The translations under genes were made by a program, and so were the position numbers. A stretch of DNA of 64,000 nt. Source: Vibrio brasiliensis LMG 20546. Its GTDB lineage: Bacteria > Pseudomonadota > Gammaproteobacteria > Enterobacterales > Vibrionaceae. Position 1 is the stretch's first letter. The number at the start of each line of letters is the position of its first letter. Below, piece by piece: positions 28,601-41,688 of this stretch. The notes under the pieces were generated by a model. It saw only the letters and a list, made by a program, of their open reading frames with translations, was not told where the DNA came from and searched no databases. Location: the NCBI RefSeq assembly GCF_000189255.1, contig NZ_AEVS01000102.1:1-64000 (forward strand), given 5' to 3'.

Positions 28601-28627
28601 AAAAAGCGCCTTTTAGGCGCTTTTTTA
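28601..28627. terminator. Bidirectional terminator between gsk and hns
   Basis: Stem AAAAAGCGCCT/AGGCGCTTTTT at 28601-28625 with a 3-nt loop and A/T-runs on both sides. It can end gsk rightward and the hns-family gene leftward. Confidence 0.88.
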
Positions 28628-28646
28628 TTAGAGACAGTAAATCAAA

Positions 28647-29054
28647 TTAGATTAGGAAATCGTCCAGAGATTTACCAGCGTCTAGCTGTTCTTGAATTGC
28701 AGAAGGCGTACGACCTTGACCTGTCCAAGTTTTCTCTTGGCCAGAGTTGTCAGTGTACTTATATTTAGCTGGGCGAGGAGCACGCTTAGATTTAGCTTTG
28801 CCTTTAGTCTCACCAGCAAGAGCAGAGATTAATGCATCAACGTCGATACCGTCGCTTGCAATTTGTTCTGCGATTGCTGCTAGTTTTGCTTCTTGTTCAG
28901 CTGCTTGAGCACGTTCTGCTTCTTCTGCTTCTTTACGCTCGCTAACAACAGTTGTTAGTTTATCTAGTGCTTCTTCAAGCTGCTCAAGCGTAAGTTCACG
29001 TGCGAAAGCGCGCAGGCTGCGGATGTTTAATAGAGTTTTAGTTAGTTCCGACAT
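28647..29054 (-). CDS. hns: H-NS family nucleoid protein (VicH-like)
   Basis: A 135-aa xenogeneic silencer and nucleoid protein. The N-terminal coiled-coil oligomerisation region runs to about residue 60 (LEEALDKLTTVVSERKEAEEAERAQ is rich in Glu and Ala), a basic linker KGKAKSKRAPRPAKYKY follows, and the C-terminal DNA-binding loop is TWTGQGRTPSAI, the H-NS QGR hook. In Vibrio this gene (vicH) sits in the same place between gsk and the nhaC-like transporter. The long AT-rich region upstream probably carries its own H-NS sites. Confidence 0.94.
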   Translation of the reverse strand: MSELTKTLLNIRSLRAFARELTLEQLEEALDKLTTVVSERKEAEEAERAQAAEQEAKLAAIAEQIASDGIDVDALISALAGETKGKAKSKRAPRPAKYKYTDNSGQEKTWTGQGRTPSAIQEQLDAGKSLDDFLI

Positions 29055-29635
29055 TAATTCATCTCTTCGTAATATAAGTTGCCGATAAAAGAATCATAAA
29101 CTTCATAGTTAAATAATACAATCTTCTAACTCAAAAATTATAGAAAATAAGTGATTAGTCGATATTCTCAAATGTAATTAATTAAACTCAGAGTAGAAAT
29201 TGAGTGATTTAGTGGATTGCTGAAATAATCAAGAAATCAGTGTCATTATGGTTTCATATCAATGTTTAGTCAGTCATATATCAACGCTATTAATTGTAAG
29301 GGTATTCTTTGTTGTAAATCTAAGACGATTAAACAATTGCAATCCGTTGAATGTCGTTAGATTCGTTTAAACTAATAAAGTTTACACTTCGACAAAACAA
29401 ATCTGATTTTTCGCAATCAGTATCATGCTTGTAAGGCGAAACGAATATTAAACCGGATGACTATTCAATTGGCGCGGAAAGTTAGTCAGCGGCTTTTGCT
29501 AAGATTAATTAACAATAAAATCGAATAATATGTTGAATCGGACTTCAGGTTAAGTACAATGGCCGGAACCTAATGCGGTTCGTTGGTTAAATTATTGTTA
29601 AATTGACTTTTCGATAGTTTAAAGTTCCATCAATC
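29055..29635. other. AT-rich upstream region of hns and the lysine riboswitch
   Basis: 581 bp without a credible gene. The sequence is strongly AT-rich with many TTAAT/ATTAA steps (for example around 29170-29190 and 29500-29530), suited to H-NS self-binding. A small stem CTGATT/AATCAG is present near 29403-29420 without a following T-run. The hns promoter and the start of the lysW leader must lie here, but I cannot fix them. Confidence 0.5.
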
Positions 29636-29808
29636 GCGGTAGAGGCGCGGGATAAATCAGTAATGTTTGTTGGGGTGATGCCAATGAGCAAACACGAAAG
29701 GTTATTTCGCCGAAGTGAGTATCTACATCAAAGGAACTTGCTGGGGTTACACTCGAAAGGGGTAACACTGCCATAGTCTATAATTTGTAAAACTATGGAG
29801 CGCTACTG
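29636..29808 (+). ncRNA. Lysine riboswitch (L box) of lysW
   Basis: The conserved L-box elements occur in order: AGAGGCGCG at 29641, GCCGAAGTG near 29712, the hairpin GGGGTTACAC/GGGGTAACAC with loop TCGAAA near 29744-29768, ACTGCC, and GGAGCGCTAC at 29797. The P1 stem pairs CGGTAG (about 29637) with CTACTG (29803-29808). The aptamer ends about 118 nt before the lysW start, leaving an expression platform (GGGCTGGGTCAGGC and pyrimidine-rich sequence). No strong T-run terminator is seen there, so translational control is more likely. Confidence 0.87.
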
Positions 29809-29926
29809 TAGGGCTGGGTCAGGCATTCGCTTGCTCGTCGCTTATTTCAATTAATTGATTGGAAATGACTTCCTTCAATTAGTCTGCAGTAGATCTCTAA
29901 CCATTTATTACTGGTTTTTGAAGATC

Positions 29927-31528
29927 ATGAATTTAATTGATTTTGCATCATCTCCTTTATCTCTTTTGCCACCGTTAGTGGCTCTGAGTCTTGCTATTGT
30001 AACGCGCCGTGTTCTTGTATCACTGGGTGTCGGCATCGTTCTTGGCGCAATCCTGCTTAATGACTACTCTGCAGCGAACACGCTCGGGTATGTAGGTTCT
30101 ACGGTTTCTAGTGTATTTGTTGAAGACGGTGGTCTTAACGTCTGGAATATGAGTATTGTTGGTTTCCTTATCCTACTGGGTATGATGACAGCACTACTTA
30201 CTCTTTCAGGTGGTACGCGTGCGTTTGCCGAATGGGCGCAAACTCGTGTAAAGAGCAAACGTGGTTCAAAACTACTTGCCGCGTTTTTAGGTGTCTTCAT
30301 CTTTGTCGATGATTACTTTAACAGTCTTGCTGTTGGCGCAATTTCACGTCCAGTGACAGACCGTTTCTACGTTTCTCGTGCAAAGCTAGCCTATATTCTT
30401 GATTCTACCGCTGCACCTATGTGTGTCATCATGCCAGCATCAAGCTGGGGCGCATACATCATGACTATCATTGGTGGTATTCTGGTTTCTCACGGAATCA
30501 CAGAGTACTCAGCTCTGGGCGCTTACGTTCGTCTGATCCCAATGAACTTCTACGCTATTTTCGCATTGCTAATGGTGTTTGCGGTAGCCTGGTTTGGTCT
30601 GGACATTGGCAAGATGCGTGAACATGAGATTTCAGCATCACGCGGCCACGGTTTTAGCAAAGAGCAAGCTGAAGATAGTCAGGAAGCACACGATCTGAAC
30701 GAAGAGCTAGATATTCGTGAGAGCGAAGGTGGTAAGGTATCTGACCTTATCCTGCCAATCGTCTTCCTTATCATTGCAACTGTTGCCTCTATGCTTTACA
30801 CCGGTGGTCAGGCGTTAGCGGCTGATGGGGTGGAGTTTAATCTGCTTGGTGCTTTCGAGAATACTGACGTTGGTACCTCTTTGATTTACGGCGGTCTGGT
30901 TGGTCTGGCATTTGCTCTGTTTACCGTGCTTAAGCAAGGCATTGCGATGACAGAAATCTCTCGCACACTATGGATCGGTGCGAAATCTATGTTCGGCGCA
31001 ATCTTAATCCTGGTGTTTGCCTGGACGATCGGTTCAGTTATCGGCGACATGAACACTGGTAAGTACCTGTCTACGCTTGCACAAGGCAACATCAATCCAC
31101 ATTGGCTGCCTGTTATCCTGTTCTTGCTATCTGGCTTGATGGCATTCTCTACAGGTACGTCTTGGGGTACTTTTGGCATCATGCTACCAATCGCGGGCGA
31201 TATGGCGGGTGCGACGGACTTGGCTCTAATGCTACCAATGCTAAGTGCTGTGCTGGCAGGTTCTGTATTTGGTGACCACTGTTCGCCAATTTCGGACACG
31301 ACTATTCTGTCGTCTACAGGTGCACGTTGTAACCACATTGATCACGTTTCTACTCAGCTGCCTTACGCACTGTCTGTAGCCGCGGTGTCATGTATTGGTT
31401 TTGTCACATTAGGTATGACGGCATCAATTGGTCTGTCGTTTGCAGCGTCGAGCGTCGCATTTGTTGCAGTTTGTGTGCTGCTGTCAGTGCTATCTAAGTC
31501 TAAAATGGCTAGCTGTCAAAACGCGTAA
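29927..31528 (+). CDS. lysW: NhaC-family transporter, probable lysine transporter
   Basis: A 533-aa membrane protein of the NhaC antiporter superfamily with about 11-12 TM helices. ATG 29927 (MNLIDFASSPLSLLPPLVAL) is chosen as the first good start after the leader. Motifs include DYFNSLAVGAISRPVTDRF and GSVFGDHCSPISDTTILSS, both typical of NhaC. A cytoplasmic loop rich in Glu (QAEDSQEAHDLNEELDIRE) splits the two halves. Because a lysine riboswitch precedes it, lysine import is the likely role rather than Na+/H+ exchange alone; this is the LysW proposal from comparative genomics. Confidence 0.88.
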   Translation: MNLIDFASSPLSLLPPLVALSLAIVTRRVLVSLGVGIVLGAILLNDYSAANTLGYVGSTVSSVFVEDGGLNVWNMSIVGFLILLGMMTALLTLSGGTRAFAEWAQTRVKSKRGSKLLAAFLGVFIFVDDYFNSLAVGAISRPVTDRFYVSRAKLAYILDSTAAPMCVIMPASSWGAYIMTIIGGILVSHGITEYSALGAYVRLIPMNFYAIFALLMVFAVAWFGLDIGKMREHEISASRGHGFSKEQAEDSQEAHDLNEELDIRESEGGKVSDLILPIVFLIIATVASMLYTGGQALAADGVEFNLLGAFENTDVGTSLIYGGLVGLAFALFTVLKQGIAMTEISRTLWIGAKSMFGAILILVFAWTIGSVIGDMNTGKYLSTLAQGNINPHWLPVILFLLSGLMAFSTGTSWGTFGIMLPIAGDMAGATDLALMLPMLSAVLAGSVFGDHCSPISDTTILSSTGARCNHIDHVSTQLPYALSVAAVSCIGFVTLGMTASIGLSFAASSVAFVAVCVLLSVLSKSKMASCQNA

Positions 31529-31552
31529 TACCATCATTTGAAAGATAATTTT

Positions 31553-31576
31553 TAAGGGAGCTTCGGCTCCCTTTTT
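31553..31576 (+). terminator. Intrinsic terminator of lysW
   Basis: Stem AGGGAGC/GCTCCCT with tetraloop TTCG, followed by TTTTTATTT, 25 nt after the lysW stop. Confidence 0.92.
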
Positions 31577-31625
31577 ATTTGTATATGACAAAATTAAAAA
31601 AGTTTAAATAAATGGTTGAAAAATG

Positions 31626-31653
31626 TTGATAGCTTAGTTAGTGTGGATATCAA
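31626..31653 (+). promoter_or_regulatory. Candidate his operon promoter
   Basis: TTGATA (31626-31631) and TATCAA (31648-31653) are spaced 16 bp. Transcription would begin near 31660, about 20 nt before the his leader peptide, which is the expected position. The -10 is only fair. Confidence 0.4.
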
Positions 31654-31681
31654 CAAAGCGAAACAGAAGAGCTTATTAAGT

Positions 31682-31729
31682 ATGCGTAAATTAGTCATGA
31701 ATATTCATCATCACCATCACCCAGTCTAG
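31682..31729 (+). CDS. hisL: his operon leader peptide
   Basis: A 15-residue leader, MRKLVMNIHHHHHPV, with five consecutive His codons, ending in TAG at 31727. It senses charged tRNA-His: ribosome stalling at the His run changes the fold of the downstream RNA. The arrangement matches E. coli hisL, which has seven His codons; this one has five. Confidence 0.92.
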   Translation: MRKLVMNIHHHHHPV

Positions 31730-31732
31730 TCT

Positions 31733-31838
31733 TTCGGGAGATGTACGCATACCCGGGAGACAGGAAACTCCCGGAGGCTAAAATCGCAAACTACAAGATT
31801 TAGAACCCTCGGGAGAACAACTCTTCCGAGGGTTTTTC
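31733..31838 (+). promoter_or_regulatory. his operon attenuator
   Basis: Several mutually complementary CGGGAG/CTCCCG segments (near 31735, 31753, 31767 and 31810) can form alternative hairpins. The last, ACCCTCGG.../...CCGAGGGT at about 31805-31832 followed by TTTTT, is the terminator. Competition between these stems after the His-rich leader is classical transcription attenuation. Confidence 0.88.
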
Positions 31839-31894
31839 AGTTTTAGAATCTTAAAAAGTTTATAAATTTCAAAAATTTGCACAGGGATATAGCA

Positions 31895-32791
31895 ATGCAA
31901 ACACAACGCCTAAGAATCGCAATCCAAAAGAAAGGTCGCCTGAGTAAAGAGTGTCAGACACTGCTTAAGAAGTGCGGCGTTAAATTCAACATCATGGGTG
32001 AGCGCCTGGTTGTTCACTCACTAAATATGCCAATTGACCTGTTACTTGTTCGTGATGACGATATCCCAGGTCTGATCATGGACGGTGTGGTTGACCTTGG
32101 CTTTATTGGCGAGAATGAACTAGAAGAAGTTCGCCTTGATCGTAAAGCGCTTGGTGAACCAAGTGACTTTGTTCAACTACGTCGCTTAGACTTCGGCGGC
32201 TGTCGTCTTTCAATCGCTATCGACAAAGATGCTGAGTACAACGGTCCTCAGGATTTAGCTGGTAAGCGTATCGCAACCACTTACCCTCAACTACTTAAAG
32301 CCTACATGGATGAGCAGGGCGTACCATTCTCAACCTGTATGCTGACTGGTTCAGTAGAAGTTGCACCTCGCGCAGGTCTGGCTGATGCAATTGCTGATCT
32401 GGTATCGACGGGCGCAACGCTAGAAGCAAATGGCCTGAAAGAAGCAGAAATCATCTTCAAATCTAAAGCGACACTGATTCAACGTGTTGGCGAATTTGAT
32501 GCGGACAAGCAGGCTCTGATTGAAAAGCTACTGACTCGTATGCAGGGTGTTCAGCAGGCGAAAGAGTCTAAATACATCATGCTACACGCTCCAACAGATA
32601 AGCTTGAGCAAATTAAAGCTCTGCTACCGGGCGCTGAAGATCCAACAGTGTTGCCTCTGTCTGCTGAAAAGAACAAGGTCGCTATTCACCTGGTAAGTAC
32701 TGAGAACTTGTTCTGGGAAACGATGGAACAGTTAAAAGAGCTAGGTGCTAGTTCAATTCTTGTACTACCGATTGAAAAAATGATGGGGTAA
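31895..32791 (+). CDS. hisG: ATP phosphoribosyltransferase (long form)
   Basis: First and feedback-controlled step of histidine synthesis, 298 aa. The start [19 protein letters not shown] at ATG 31895 matches E. coli HisG (299 aa); an in-frame TTG six codons earlier is less likely. The PRPP-binding motif is in [24 protein letters not shown]. The C-terminal ACT-like regulatory domain follows from about residue 225. Opens the hisGDCBHAFI operon. Confidence 0.97.
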   Translation: MQTQRLRIAIQKKGRLSKECQTLLKKCGVKFNIMGERLVVHSLNMPIDLLLVRDDDIPGLIMDGVVDLGFIGENELEEVRLDRKALGEPSDFVQLRRLDFGGCRLSIAIDKDAEYNGPQDLAGKRIATTYPQLLKAYMDEQGVPFSTCMLTGSVEVAPRAGLADAIADLVSTGATLEANGLKEAEIIFKSKATLIQRVGEFDADKQALIEKLLTRMQGVQQAKESKYIMLHAPTDKLEQIKALLPGAEDPTVLPLSAEKNKVAIHLVSTENLFWETMEQLKELGASSILVLPIEKMMG

Positions 32792-32796
32792 CGGCC

Positions 32797-35140
<2,344 letters not shown>

Positions 35141-35198
35141 AGAATCACTGGCAGTTGCCTGTTGTGACTGCCAAATATTTTGAAATAAGGAAGTTCCA

Positions 35199-36272
35199 GT
35201 GAGTAAGCAGCAAAAAATTCTTTTTATTGACCGCGACGGCACCTTAATTGTTGAGCCACCGGTTGATTTTCAAGTCGATCGTTTAGACAAGTTAAAACTC
35301 GAGCCATTTGTTATTCCTAGCCTGTTGGCACTGCAAGACGCTGGCTACCGTTTGGTTATGGTGACAAACCAGGATGGCCTGGGGACAGACAGCTACCCAC
35401 AAGATGAGTTTGATGCGCCACACAACATGATGATGGAAATCTTTGAATCTCAGGGTGTTAAGTTCGACGACGTACTTATCTGCCCACACTTTGAAGAAGA
35501 CAATTGCTCATGTCGTAAGCCTAAGCTAGGTATGGTTAAAGAATACCTACAAGGCGGCAAAGTTGATTTCCAGAACTCGGTTGTGATTGGTGACCGACAG
35601 ACCGACCTTCAACTGGCAGAGAACATGGCAATTCAAGGTATCCAGTACAACCCTGAGACCATGGGCTGGAAGCAGATTCTTAAAGACCTGACCGTCAAAG
35701 CGCGTGTTGCACAAGTAGTACGTACCACCAAGGAAACGGATATCAAGGTACAGGTCAATCTGGATGAGCAGGGTGGCAATAAGATTTCCACCGGACTGGG
35801 TTTCTTTGACCACATGCTGGATCAGATTGCTACCCACGGTGGCTTCCAGATGGTTTGTCAGGTTGAAGGCGATCTGCATATCGATGATCACCACACCATT
35901 GAAGATACTGCATTGGCATTAGGTCAGGCACTTAAAGATGCGCTGGGCGACAAACGTGGTATTGGCCGTTTTGGCTTTAGTCTGCCAATGGATGAGTGCT
36001 TAGCTCAATGTGCACTTGACCTCTCGGGTCGTCCATATCTTAAGTTTGATGCTGAGTTTAGCCGTGAACAGGTGGGAGACCTATCGACGGAAATGGTCGT
36101 GCACTTCTTCCGCTCTCTGACTGATACACTGGCTTGTACTCTGCACCTTTCTTCTGCTGGCGACAACGATCACCACATCATTGAAAGTCTGTTTAAAGCC
36201 TTTGGTCGTACACTTCGTCAGGCAATTAAGGTCGAAGGTACTGAGTTACCAAGCAGCAAGGGCGTACTGTAA
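35199..36272 (+). CDS. hisB: Bifunctional histidinol-phosphatase / imidazoleglycerol-phosphate dehydratase
   Basis: 357-aa fusion protein. The N-terminal HAD phosphatase has DRDGTL with the nucleophilic Asp near residue 11 and zinc-site cysteines in [15 protein letters not shown]. The C-terminal dehydratase has [31 protein letters not shown] and the closing [15 protein letters not shown]. Starts with GTG at 35199 behind AAGGAAG, and is separated from hisC by 58 nt, the largest gap in the operon. Confidence 0.97.
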   Translation: MSKQQKILFIDRDGTLIVEPPVDFQVDRLDKLKLEPFVIPSLLALQDAGYRLVMVTNQDGLGTDSYPQDEFDAPHNMMMEIFESQGVKFDDVLICPHFEEDNCSCRKPKLGMVKEYLQGGKVDFQNSVVIGDRQTDLQLAENMAIQGIQYNPETMGWKQILKDLTVKARVAQVVRTTKETDIKVQVNLDEQGGNKISTGLGFFDHMLDQIATHGGFQMVCQVEGDLHIDDHHTIEDTALALGQALKDALGDKRGIGRFGFSLPMDECLAQCALDLSGRPYLKFDAEFSREQVGDLSTEMVVHFFRSLTDTLACTLHLSSAGDNDHHIIESLFKAFGRTLRQAIKVEGTELPSSKGVL

Positions 36273-36283
36273 GGAATAAGGTT

Positions 36284-36898
36284 ATGACAGATCAGAAAGT
36301 TGTCATTATTGATACCGGGTGTGCCAACGTTTCATCAGTAAGATTCGCGATTGAACGCTTAGGCTACCAAGTTACGATTTCAAAAGATCCACAAGTGGTA
36401 TTGGCTGCGGATAAGTTGTTCCTTCCGGGCGTTGGTACTGCCAGCGAAGCAATGAAAAACCTCGAGCAGCGTGACTTGATCGAACTGGTTAAACAGGTTG
36501 AAAAGCCATTGCTGGGGATCTGTTTAGGTATGCAGTTACTGGGCAAACTATCGCAGGAAAAAGGTCAGAAAGCAGATGACATTGTTGAATGTCTTGGCCT
36601 TTGTGAAGGTGAAGTCCGCTTAATGGATACTGGTGACTTACCGTTGCCGCATATGGGCTGGAATACAGTGACGGCAAAACCGGGTCACCCGTTGTTTAAA
36701 GGCATTGAAGAAGGGGAGTACTTCTACTTCGTCCACAGCTTCGCAATGCCGGTTGGTGACTACACCATCGCCCAGTGTGATTATGGCAATCCATTCACTG
36801 CAGCGGTACAGAGTGGCAACTATTATGGTGTGCAGTTCCACCCAGAACGTTCATCTAAAGCCGGTTCGAAGCTTATTCAGAACTTTTTAGAGCTGTAG
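36284..36898 (+). CDS. hisH: Imidazole glycerol phosphate synthase, glutaminase subunit
   Basis: Class I glutamine amidotransferase of 204 aa supplying ammonia to HisF. The nucleophile is in [12 protein letters not shown], and the His-Glu of the triad in [10 protein letters not shown]. Gap of 11 nt from hisB. Confidence 0.97.
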   Translation: MTDQKVVIIDTGCANVSSVRFAIERLGYQVTISKDPQVVLAADKLFLPGVGTASEAMKNLEQRDLIELVKQVEKPLLGICLGMQLLGKLSQEKGQKADDIVECLGLCEGEVRLMDTGDLPLPHMGWNTVTAKPGHPLFKGIEEGEYFYFVHSFAMPVGDYTIAQCDYGNPFTAAVQSGNYYGVQFHPERSSKAGSKLIQNFLEL

Positions 36899-38414
<1,516 letters not shown>

Positions 38415-38418
<4 letters not shown>

Positions 38419-39050
38419 GTTTCACGGCAGCAGAAGTTAATACGTTAGCTGAGCGTATTAATTGGGATAAAGTCGATGGCCTTGTCCCTGCGATTGTCCA
38501 GGACTTTCAATCCAGTCAGGTGCTAATGATGGGTTATATGAACCAGGACGCTTTGGTTAAAACCGGTGAAACGGGTAATGTGACCTTTTTCTCTCGCACT
38601 AAAGAGCGCCTTTGGACCAAAGGTGAAACATCAGGTAACGTTCTTCAGCTAAAGAATATCGCCCTAGATTGTGACAGTGACACCCTGCTGGTTAAGGTTG
38701 ACCCGATTGGACCAACTTGCCATACAGGTACCACCACCTGTTGGGATGGCGATAAACAAGAAGAGTCGCAAATGGTGTGGCTTCATCAACTTGAGCAGCT
38801 ACTGGCTGCCCGCAAGAACGCCGATCCAGAGTCCTCTTATACCGCGCACCTATATTCCCGTGGCACCAAGCGTATTTCGCAAAAAGTGGGTGAAGAAGGC
38901 GTTGAAGTCGCGCTTGCGGCGACGTCGGGCGATAAGGAGGAGTTAGTTTGTGAATCTGCTGACCTTATTTATCACCTGATGGTATTACTACAAGATCAAG
39001 GTTTGTCGATGAACGATGTGGTCAACAAACTAAAGGAACGCCATAAGTAA
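38415..39050 (+). CDS. hisI: Bifunctional phosphoribosyl-AMP cyclohydrolase / phosphoribosyl-ATP pyrophosphatase
   Basis: 211-aa fusion of the HisI and HisE domains. The cyclohydrolase half has [26 protein letters not shown] and the zinc-binding CHTGTTTCW; the pyrophosphohydrolase half has [18 protein letters not shown] and [13 protein letters not shown]. Last gene of the operon. Confidence 0.96.
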
Positions 39051-39078
39051 TTCTGCTTTGTCGTAACGCCCTAACCTG

Positions 39079-39106
39079 AAAGCCGTAAGTGAACCTTACG
39101 GCTTTT
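39079..39106 (+). terminator. Intrinsic terminator of the his operon
   Basis: Stem AAAGCCGTAAG/CTTACGGCTTT with a 5-nt loop, followed by TGTTTTT, 28 nt after the hisI stop. Confidence 0.9.
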
Positions 39107-39118
39107 GTTTTTATAAAA

Positions 39119-39145
39119 GAAATAGCGCCCTCTAGTGGGGCGCTT
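39119..39145 (-). terminator. Terminator of the metal exporter gene
   Basis: Stem AGCGCCC (39124-39130) and GGGCGCT (39138-39144). On the minus strand it is followed by ATTTCTTTT. It lies 38 nt after the stop of the leftward exporter gene. Confidence 0.65.
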
Positions 39146-39182
39146 ATAGGGTCTGACGACCTAGCCATAGACACTGTTAGTG

Positions 39183-40388
39183 TTAGATTTCGAACAACAA
39201 GTAGTAGCCATAACCGACAATAAAGGCGGGGATGGCTGAATAAATAGTCGCGACTAATGCCGCCTTTGGTGCTAACGCAATCGCTGGGAATAGCGCATCA
39301 CCATCATTGGATATTGCATTAGCCAGCTGAGCTGAAAGTGGCGCTGCGCCAGCGATATACAAACTAGTGACCAGAATTTGTGGTCCACAACCTGGCAACA
39401 AGCCGACGATAAGACCCATTAACGGCATCCAAGGTCCCCAACCAGCAAAAGTGGTTGCCAGATCGACTTGACCAAAAAAGGCCACCAGTTCAAAGGCCAT
39501 AAAGGCGATAATGACCCAGGCTGTCACGAAGTTGGTGTCTTGCGCCGCTTTTTGAATTGGATGAGAGGAGACCTGCTTAGTATCTTCAGCAACGGTTGAC
39601 TCGTAGTCTTTAATCTCTTTAGTCAGGGACCATAGTAAGGTACTGGTGATAATCAGTGCGGCACCAAGCCACTCGATAGTCATTTCAGGCCAGCCTAACA
39701 ACTGGTTGATGTCTATCTGGAAAGAACCCAGTAAGGCAATCACGGTTGCAGGTAGCAAAAGCCACTTCCAGAATACACCCTGTAAATTAATCGCGCGCTG
39801 TTCAAACCCTTTTGTCGGTGTCTGGCACTGACTTACGCGACCGATAACTTGTTCAGCCTGCGGGCGTAGGAAGTCATCGGCATGTATCTCGTTGACTACC
39901 CAACCGGAAATACAGCCAACCATAACACCAAGACCGATCACCGCGAATCCGATATCAGGCTTGCTTGCGAGCAGCAAGAAGGCGGCATCACCCATGGTAG
40001 AAGTCAGCACTGCCACTATGGCACCGAACCCAACTCGTCCGCTGACAAACTGAGTCGTGACGATAATGGCACCGCCACAACCGGGCAGTGCACCAAGCAG
40101 AGCGGCAAATAAAACCTGATGGTTGCGCGAGCTCTGATATAGGTTGACCAGCTTATTCTCCTGACTGAAGAAGCCAGACAGGTAGTGATAAACCGCCAGT
40201 GTGAATGCGACATAACTGGATACCGCCCAAAAAGCATCTGACAGTGTGTTTACACTAACTAAGCGGGTAGTAGGGTTGGCAATCAGCACTAGCAGAGAGA
40301 TAGGCAGCAATAGGCGCTTATAAGCCGGAGAAAATTGTGACAGTGTCAACCAGCTTGGCAAGATTTGATGAAGACGTAAAGAGCTCAT
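39183..40388 (-). CDS. Putative manganese/heavy-metal exporter (ArsP_2 / 10TM family)
   Basis: A 401-aa membrane protein with about ten TM helices and an internal duplication: LLGALPGCGGAIIVTTQFVSG in the first half and VGLLPGCGPQILVTSLYIAG in the second. The repeated PGCG motifs are typical of the putative 10TM heavy-metal exporter family, annotated in some databases as putative manganese transporter. Its divergent neighbour encodes a manganese-dependent pyrophosphatase, and a Fur-like box lies upstream, both of which fit a role in Mn or Fe homeostasis. The transported ion is not proven. Confidence 0.83.
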   Translation of the reverse strand: MSSLRLHQILPSWLTLSQFSPAYKRLLLPISLLVLIANPTTRLVSVNTLSDAFWAVSSYVAFTLAVYHYLSGFFSQENKLVNLYQSSRNHQVLFAALLGALPGCGGAIIVTTQFVSGRVGFGAIVAVLTSTMGDAAFLLLASKPDIGFAVIGLGVMVGCISGWVVNEIHADDFLRPQAEQVIGRVSQCQTPTKGFEQRAINLQGVFWKWLLLPATVIALLGSFQIDINQLLGWPEMTIEWLGAALIITSTLLWSLTKEIKDYESTVAEDTKQVSSHPIQKAAQDTNFVTAWVIIAFMAFELVAFFGQVDLATTFAGWGPWMPLMGLIVGLLPGCGPQILVTSLYIAGAAPLSAQLANAISNDGDALFPAIALAPKAALVATIYSAIPAFIVGYGYYLLFEI

Positions 40389-40427
40389 AGATAGCTAACC
40401 TTGAATGCGAATTATTATCAATAATAT

Positions 40428-40449
40428 GCTAATGAGAATTATTTGCAAT
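40428..40449 (-). promoter_or_regulatory. Fur/Mur-like box upstream of the metal exporter
   Basis: TGAGAATTATTTGCA at 40433-40447 matches the 7-1-7 Fur core TGATAATNATTATCA at 11 of 14 defined positions. A second AT-rich dyad, TATTATCAATAATA, lies at 40413-40426 between it and the gene. The position, 40-60 bp before the exporter start, suits a promoter operator. Regulation by Fe or Mn is inference. Confidence 0.55.
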
Positions 40450-40625
40450 AAAGAGTTTGTGTTTTTGCCCATCAGATTCACAACAAGATAATAACCGGAT
40501 GACTGCTAGGGTCTTGTTGGCGAAGATTACATTAGAACAGTGTGATAAGTGCTAAACTTATATGTAGAGCGGCGTGTAATGAAGCGAATAGTCATGGCTT
40601 ATGCCGAAATATTCTCGCCCAAACG

Positions 40626-40653
40626 ATGACAAACAGTCAGAATCAGGTAAAAT
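40626..40653 (+). promoter_or_regulatory. ppaC promoter
   Basis: ATGACA (40626-40631) and TAAAAT (40648-40653), each one base from consensus, are spaced 16 bp and lie about 60 bp before the ppaC start. Confidence 0.5.
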
Positions 40654-40713
40654 ATCGCCCTCGTGAGTAATGGCCCATTGTATGGGTAGAAATTTAGTCA
40701 GATAGGAAAAAAG

Positions 40714-41619
40714 ATGATTCTAGTTGTAGGTCACAAGAACCCTGATAGTGATAGTATCTGTAGTGCATTGGTAGCCACTGAACTACTTCAAGCACGTGGC
40801 GTTGAAGCTATGCCTATTCGCCAAGGTGAGATTAACCGTGAAACCCAACACATCCTAGAAGTTGCTGGTGCAGAAGTTCCTGAACTGCGCACTTCAGTAG
40901 CGGGTGAGAAAATCTGGTTAGTAGACTACTCAGATCTAGCACAAGCACCGGATGATGTGGCTGAAGCAGAAATTCTTGGTATCGTTGATCACCACCGCCT
41001 AGGTGACGTGATGACAATCAACCCAATGGAAGCTTGGATCTGGCCTGTTGGTTGTACTAACACAGTACTGTTCAACATGTTCAAGATTGAAGGTCACGAA
41101 ATCAAACCTCAAATCGCTAAGCTTATGATGTCAGCAATCCTATCTGACACAGTAGGTTTCGCTTCTCCAACATGTACGCAAAAAGATAAAGATGCAGTTG
41201 AAGAACTAGCAAAAATCGCTGACGTATGTGATGTAGACGCTTTCATCAAAGATCTATTGATTGCTAAGACAAACATTGAAGGTCTATCTGCTGCTGAGCT
41301 AGTTGAGAAAGATCTGAAAGGTTACCCATTCAACGGTCGTGATGTGGTTGTTGGTCAGGTTGAACTTGCAACTCTTGAGCAAGTAGACGGCATGATCGAA
41401 GCACTAGAAGCTGACCTTGAGCGCCGTTGTGCTGAAGAAGGTCTGGCGTTTGCTGCAGTAATGTTGACAGACATCACTACAGCTCAGACTCGTCTACTGT
41501 ACAAAGGTGAGTGGGCAGAGAAGCTAGTTAAGCATGAAAAAGATGGCATGCTAATGATGGAAAACACTCTAAGCCGTAAGAAGCAAGGCTGGCCTTGGCT
41601 TCAGACTGAACTGGCTTAA
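40714..41619 (+). CDS. ppaC: Manganese-dependent inorganic pyrophosphatase (family II)
   Basis: DHH-family phosphoesterase of 301 aa that hydrolyses PPi, active with Mn or Co. Motifs: GHKNPDSDSICSA at residues 6-18 (metal-binding His and Asp), VDYSD, the signature DHH in GIVDHHRLGD, and the C-terminal DHHA2 domain ending SRKKQGWPWLQ with the substrate-binding Arg-Lys-Lys. Most gammaproteobacteria use family I Ppa; a Mn enzyme beside a putative Mn exporter is notable. Confidence 0.96.
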   Translation: MILVVGHKNPDSDSICSALVATELLQARGVEAMPIRQGEINRETQHILEVAGAEVPELRTSVAGEKIWLVDYSDLAQAPDDVAEAEILGIVDHHRLGDVMTINPMEAWIWPVGCTNTVLFNMFKIEGHEIKPQIAKLMMSAILSDTVGFASPTCTQKDKDAVEELAKIADVCDVDAFIKDLLIAKTNIEGLSAAELVEKDLKGYPFNGRDVVVGQVELATLEQVDGMIEALEADLERRCAEEGLAFAAVMLTDITTAQTRLLYKGEWAEKLVKHEKDGMLMMENTLSRKKQGWPWLQTELA

Positions 41620-41642
41620 TTTTCCAAGCTCAACGTATTCTA

Positions 41643-41678
41643 AGCGCCCATGGCTATTGCCGTGGGCGTTTTATTTAG
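41643..41678 (+). terminator. Intrinsic terminator of ppaC
   Basis: Stem CGCCCATGGC/GCCGTGGGCG with loop TATT, followed by TTTTATTT, just before the DUF2750 gene. Confidence 0.85.
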
Positions 41679-41688
41679 AGGAATCAAA

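Larger units (their letters stand above)
40389..40713. other. Divergent intergenic region, exporter / ppaC
   Basis: 325 bp with no gene. It holds a Fur-like box close to the exporter start and a separate promoter close to ppaC (both listed). A short inverted repeat ATAAG/CTTAT lies near 40543-40560. No terminator or other coding signal is seen. Confidence 0.6.

Noticed and set aside
29855-29926. Longer lysW N-terminus
   Set aside because: It would translate part of the riboswitch expression platform and is not typical of NhaC proteins.
31700-31720. Run of His codons as a metal-binding peptide
   Set aside because: Its position before competing hairpins and hisG makes it the his leader peptide.
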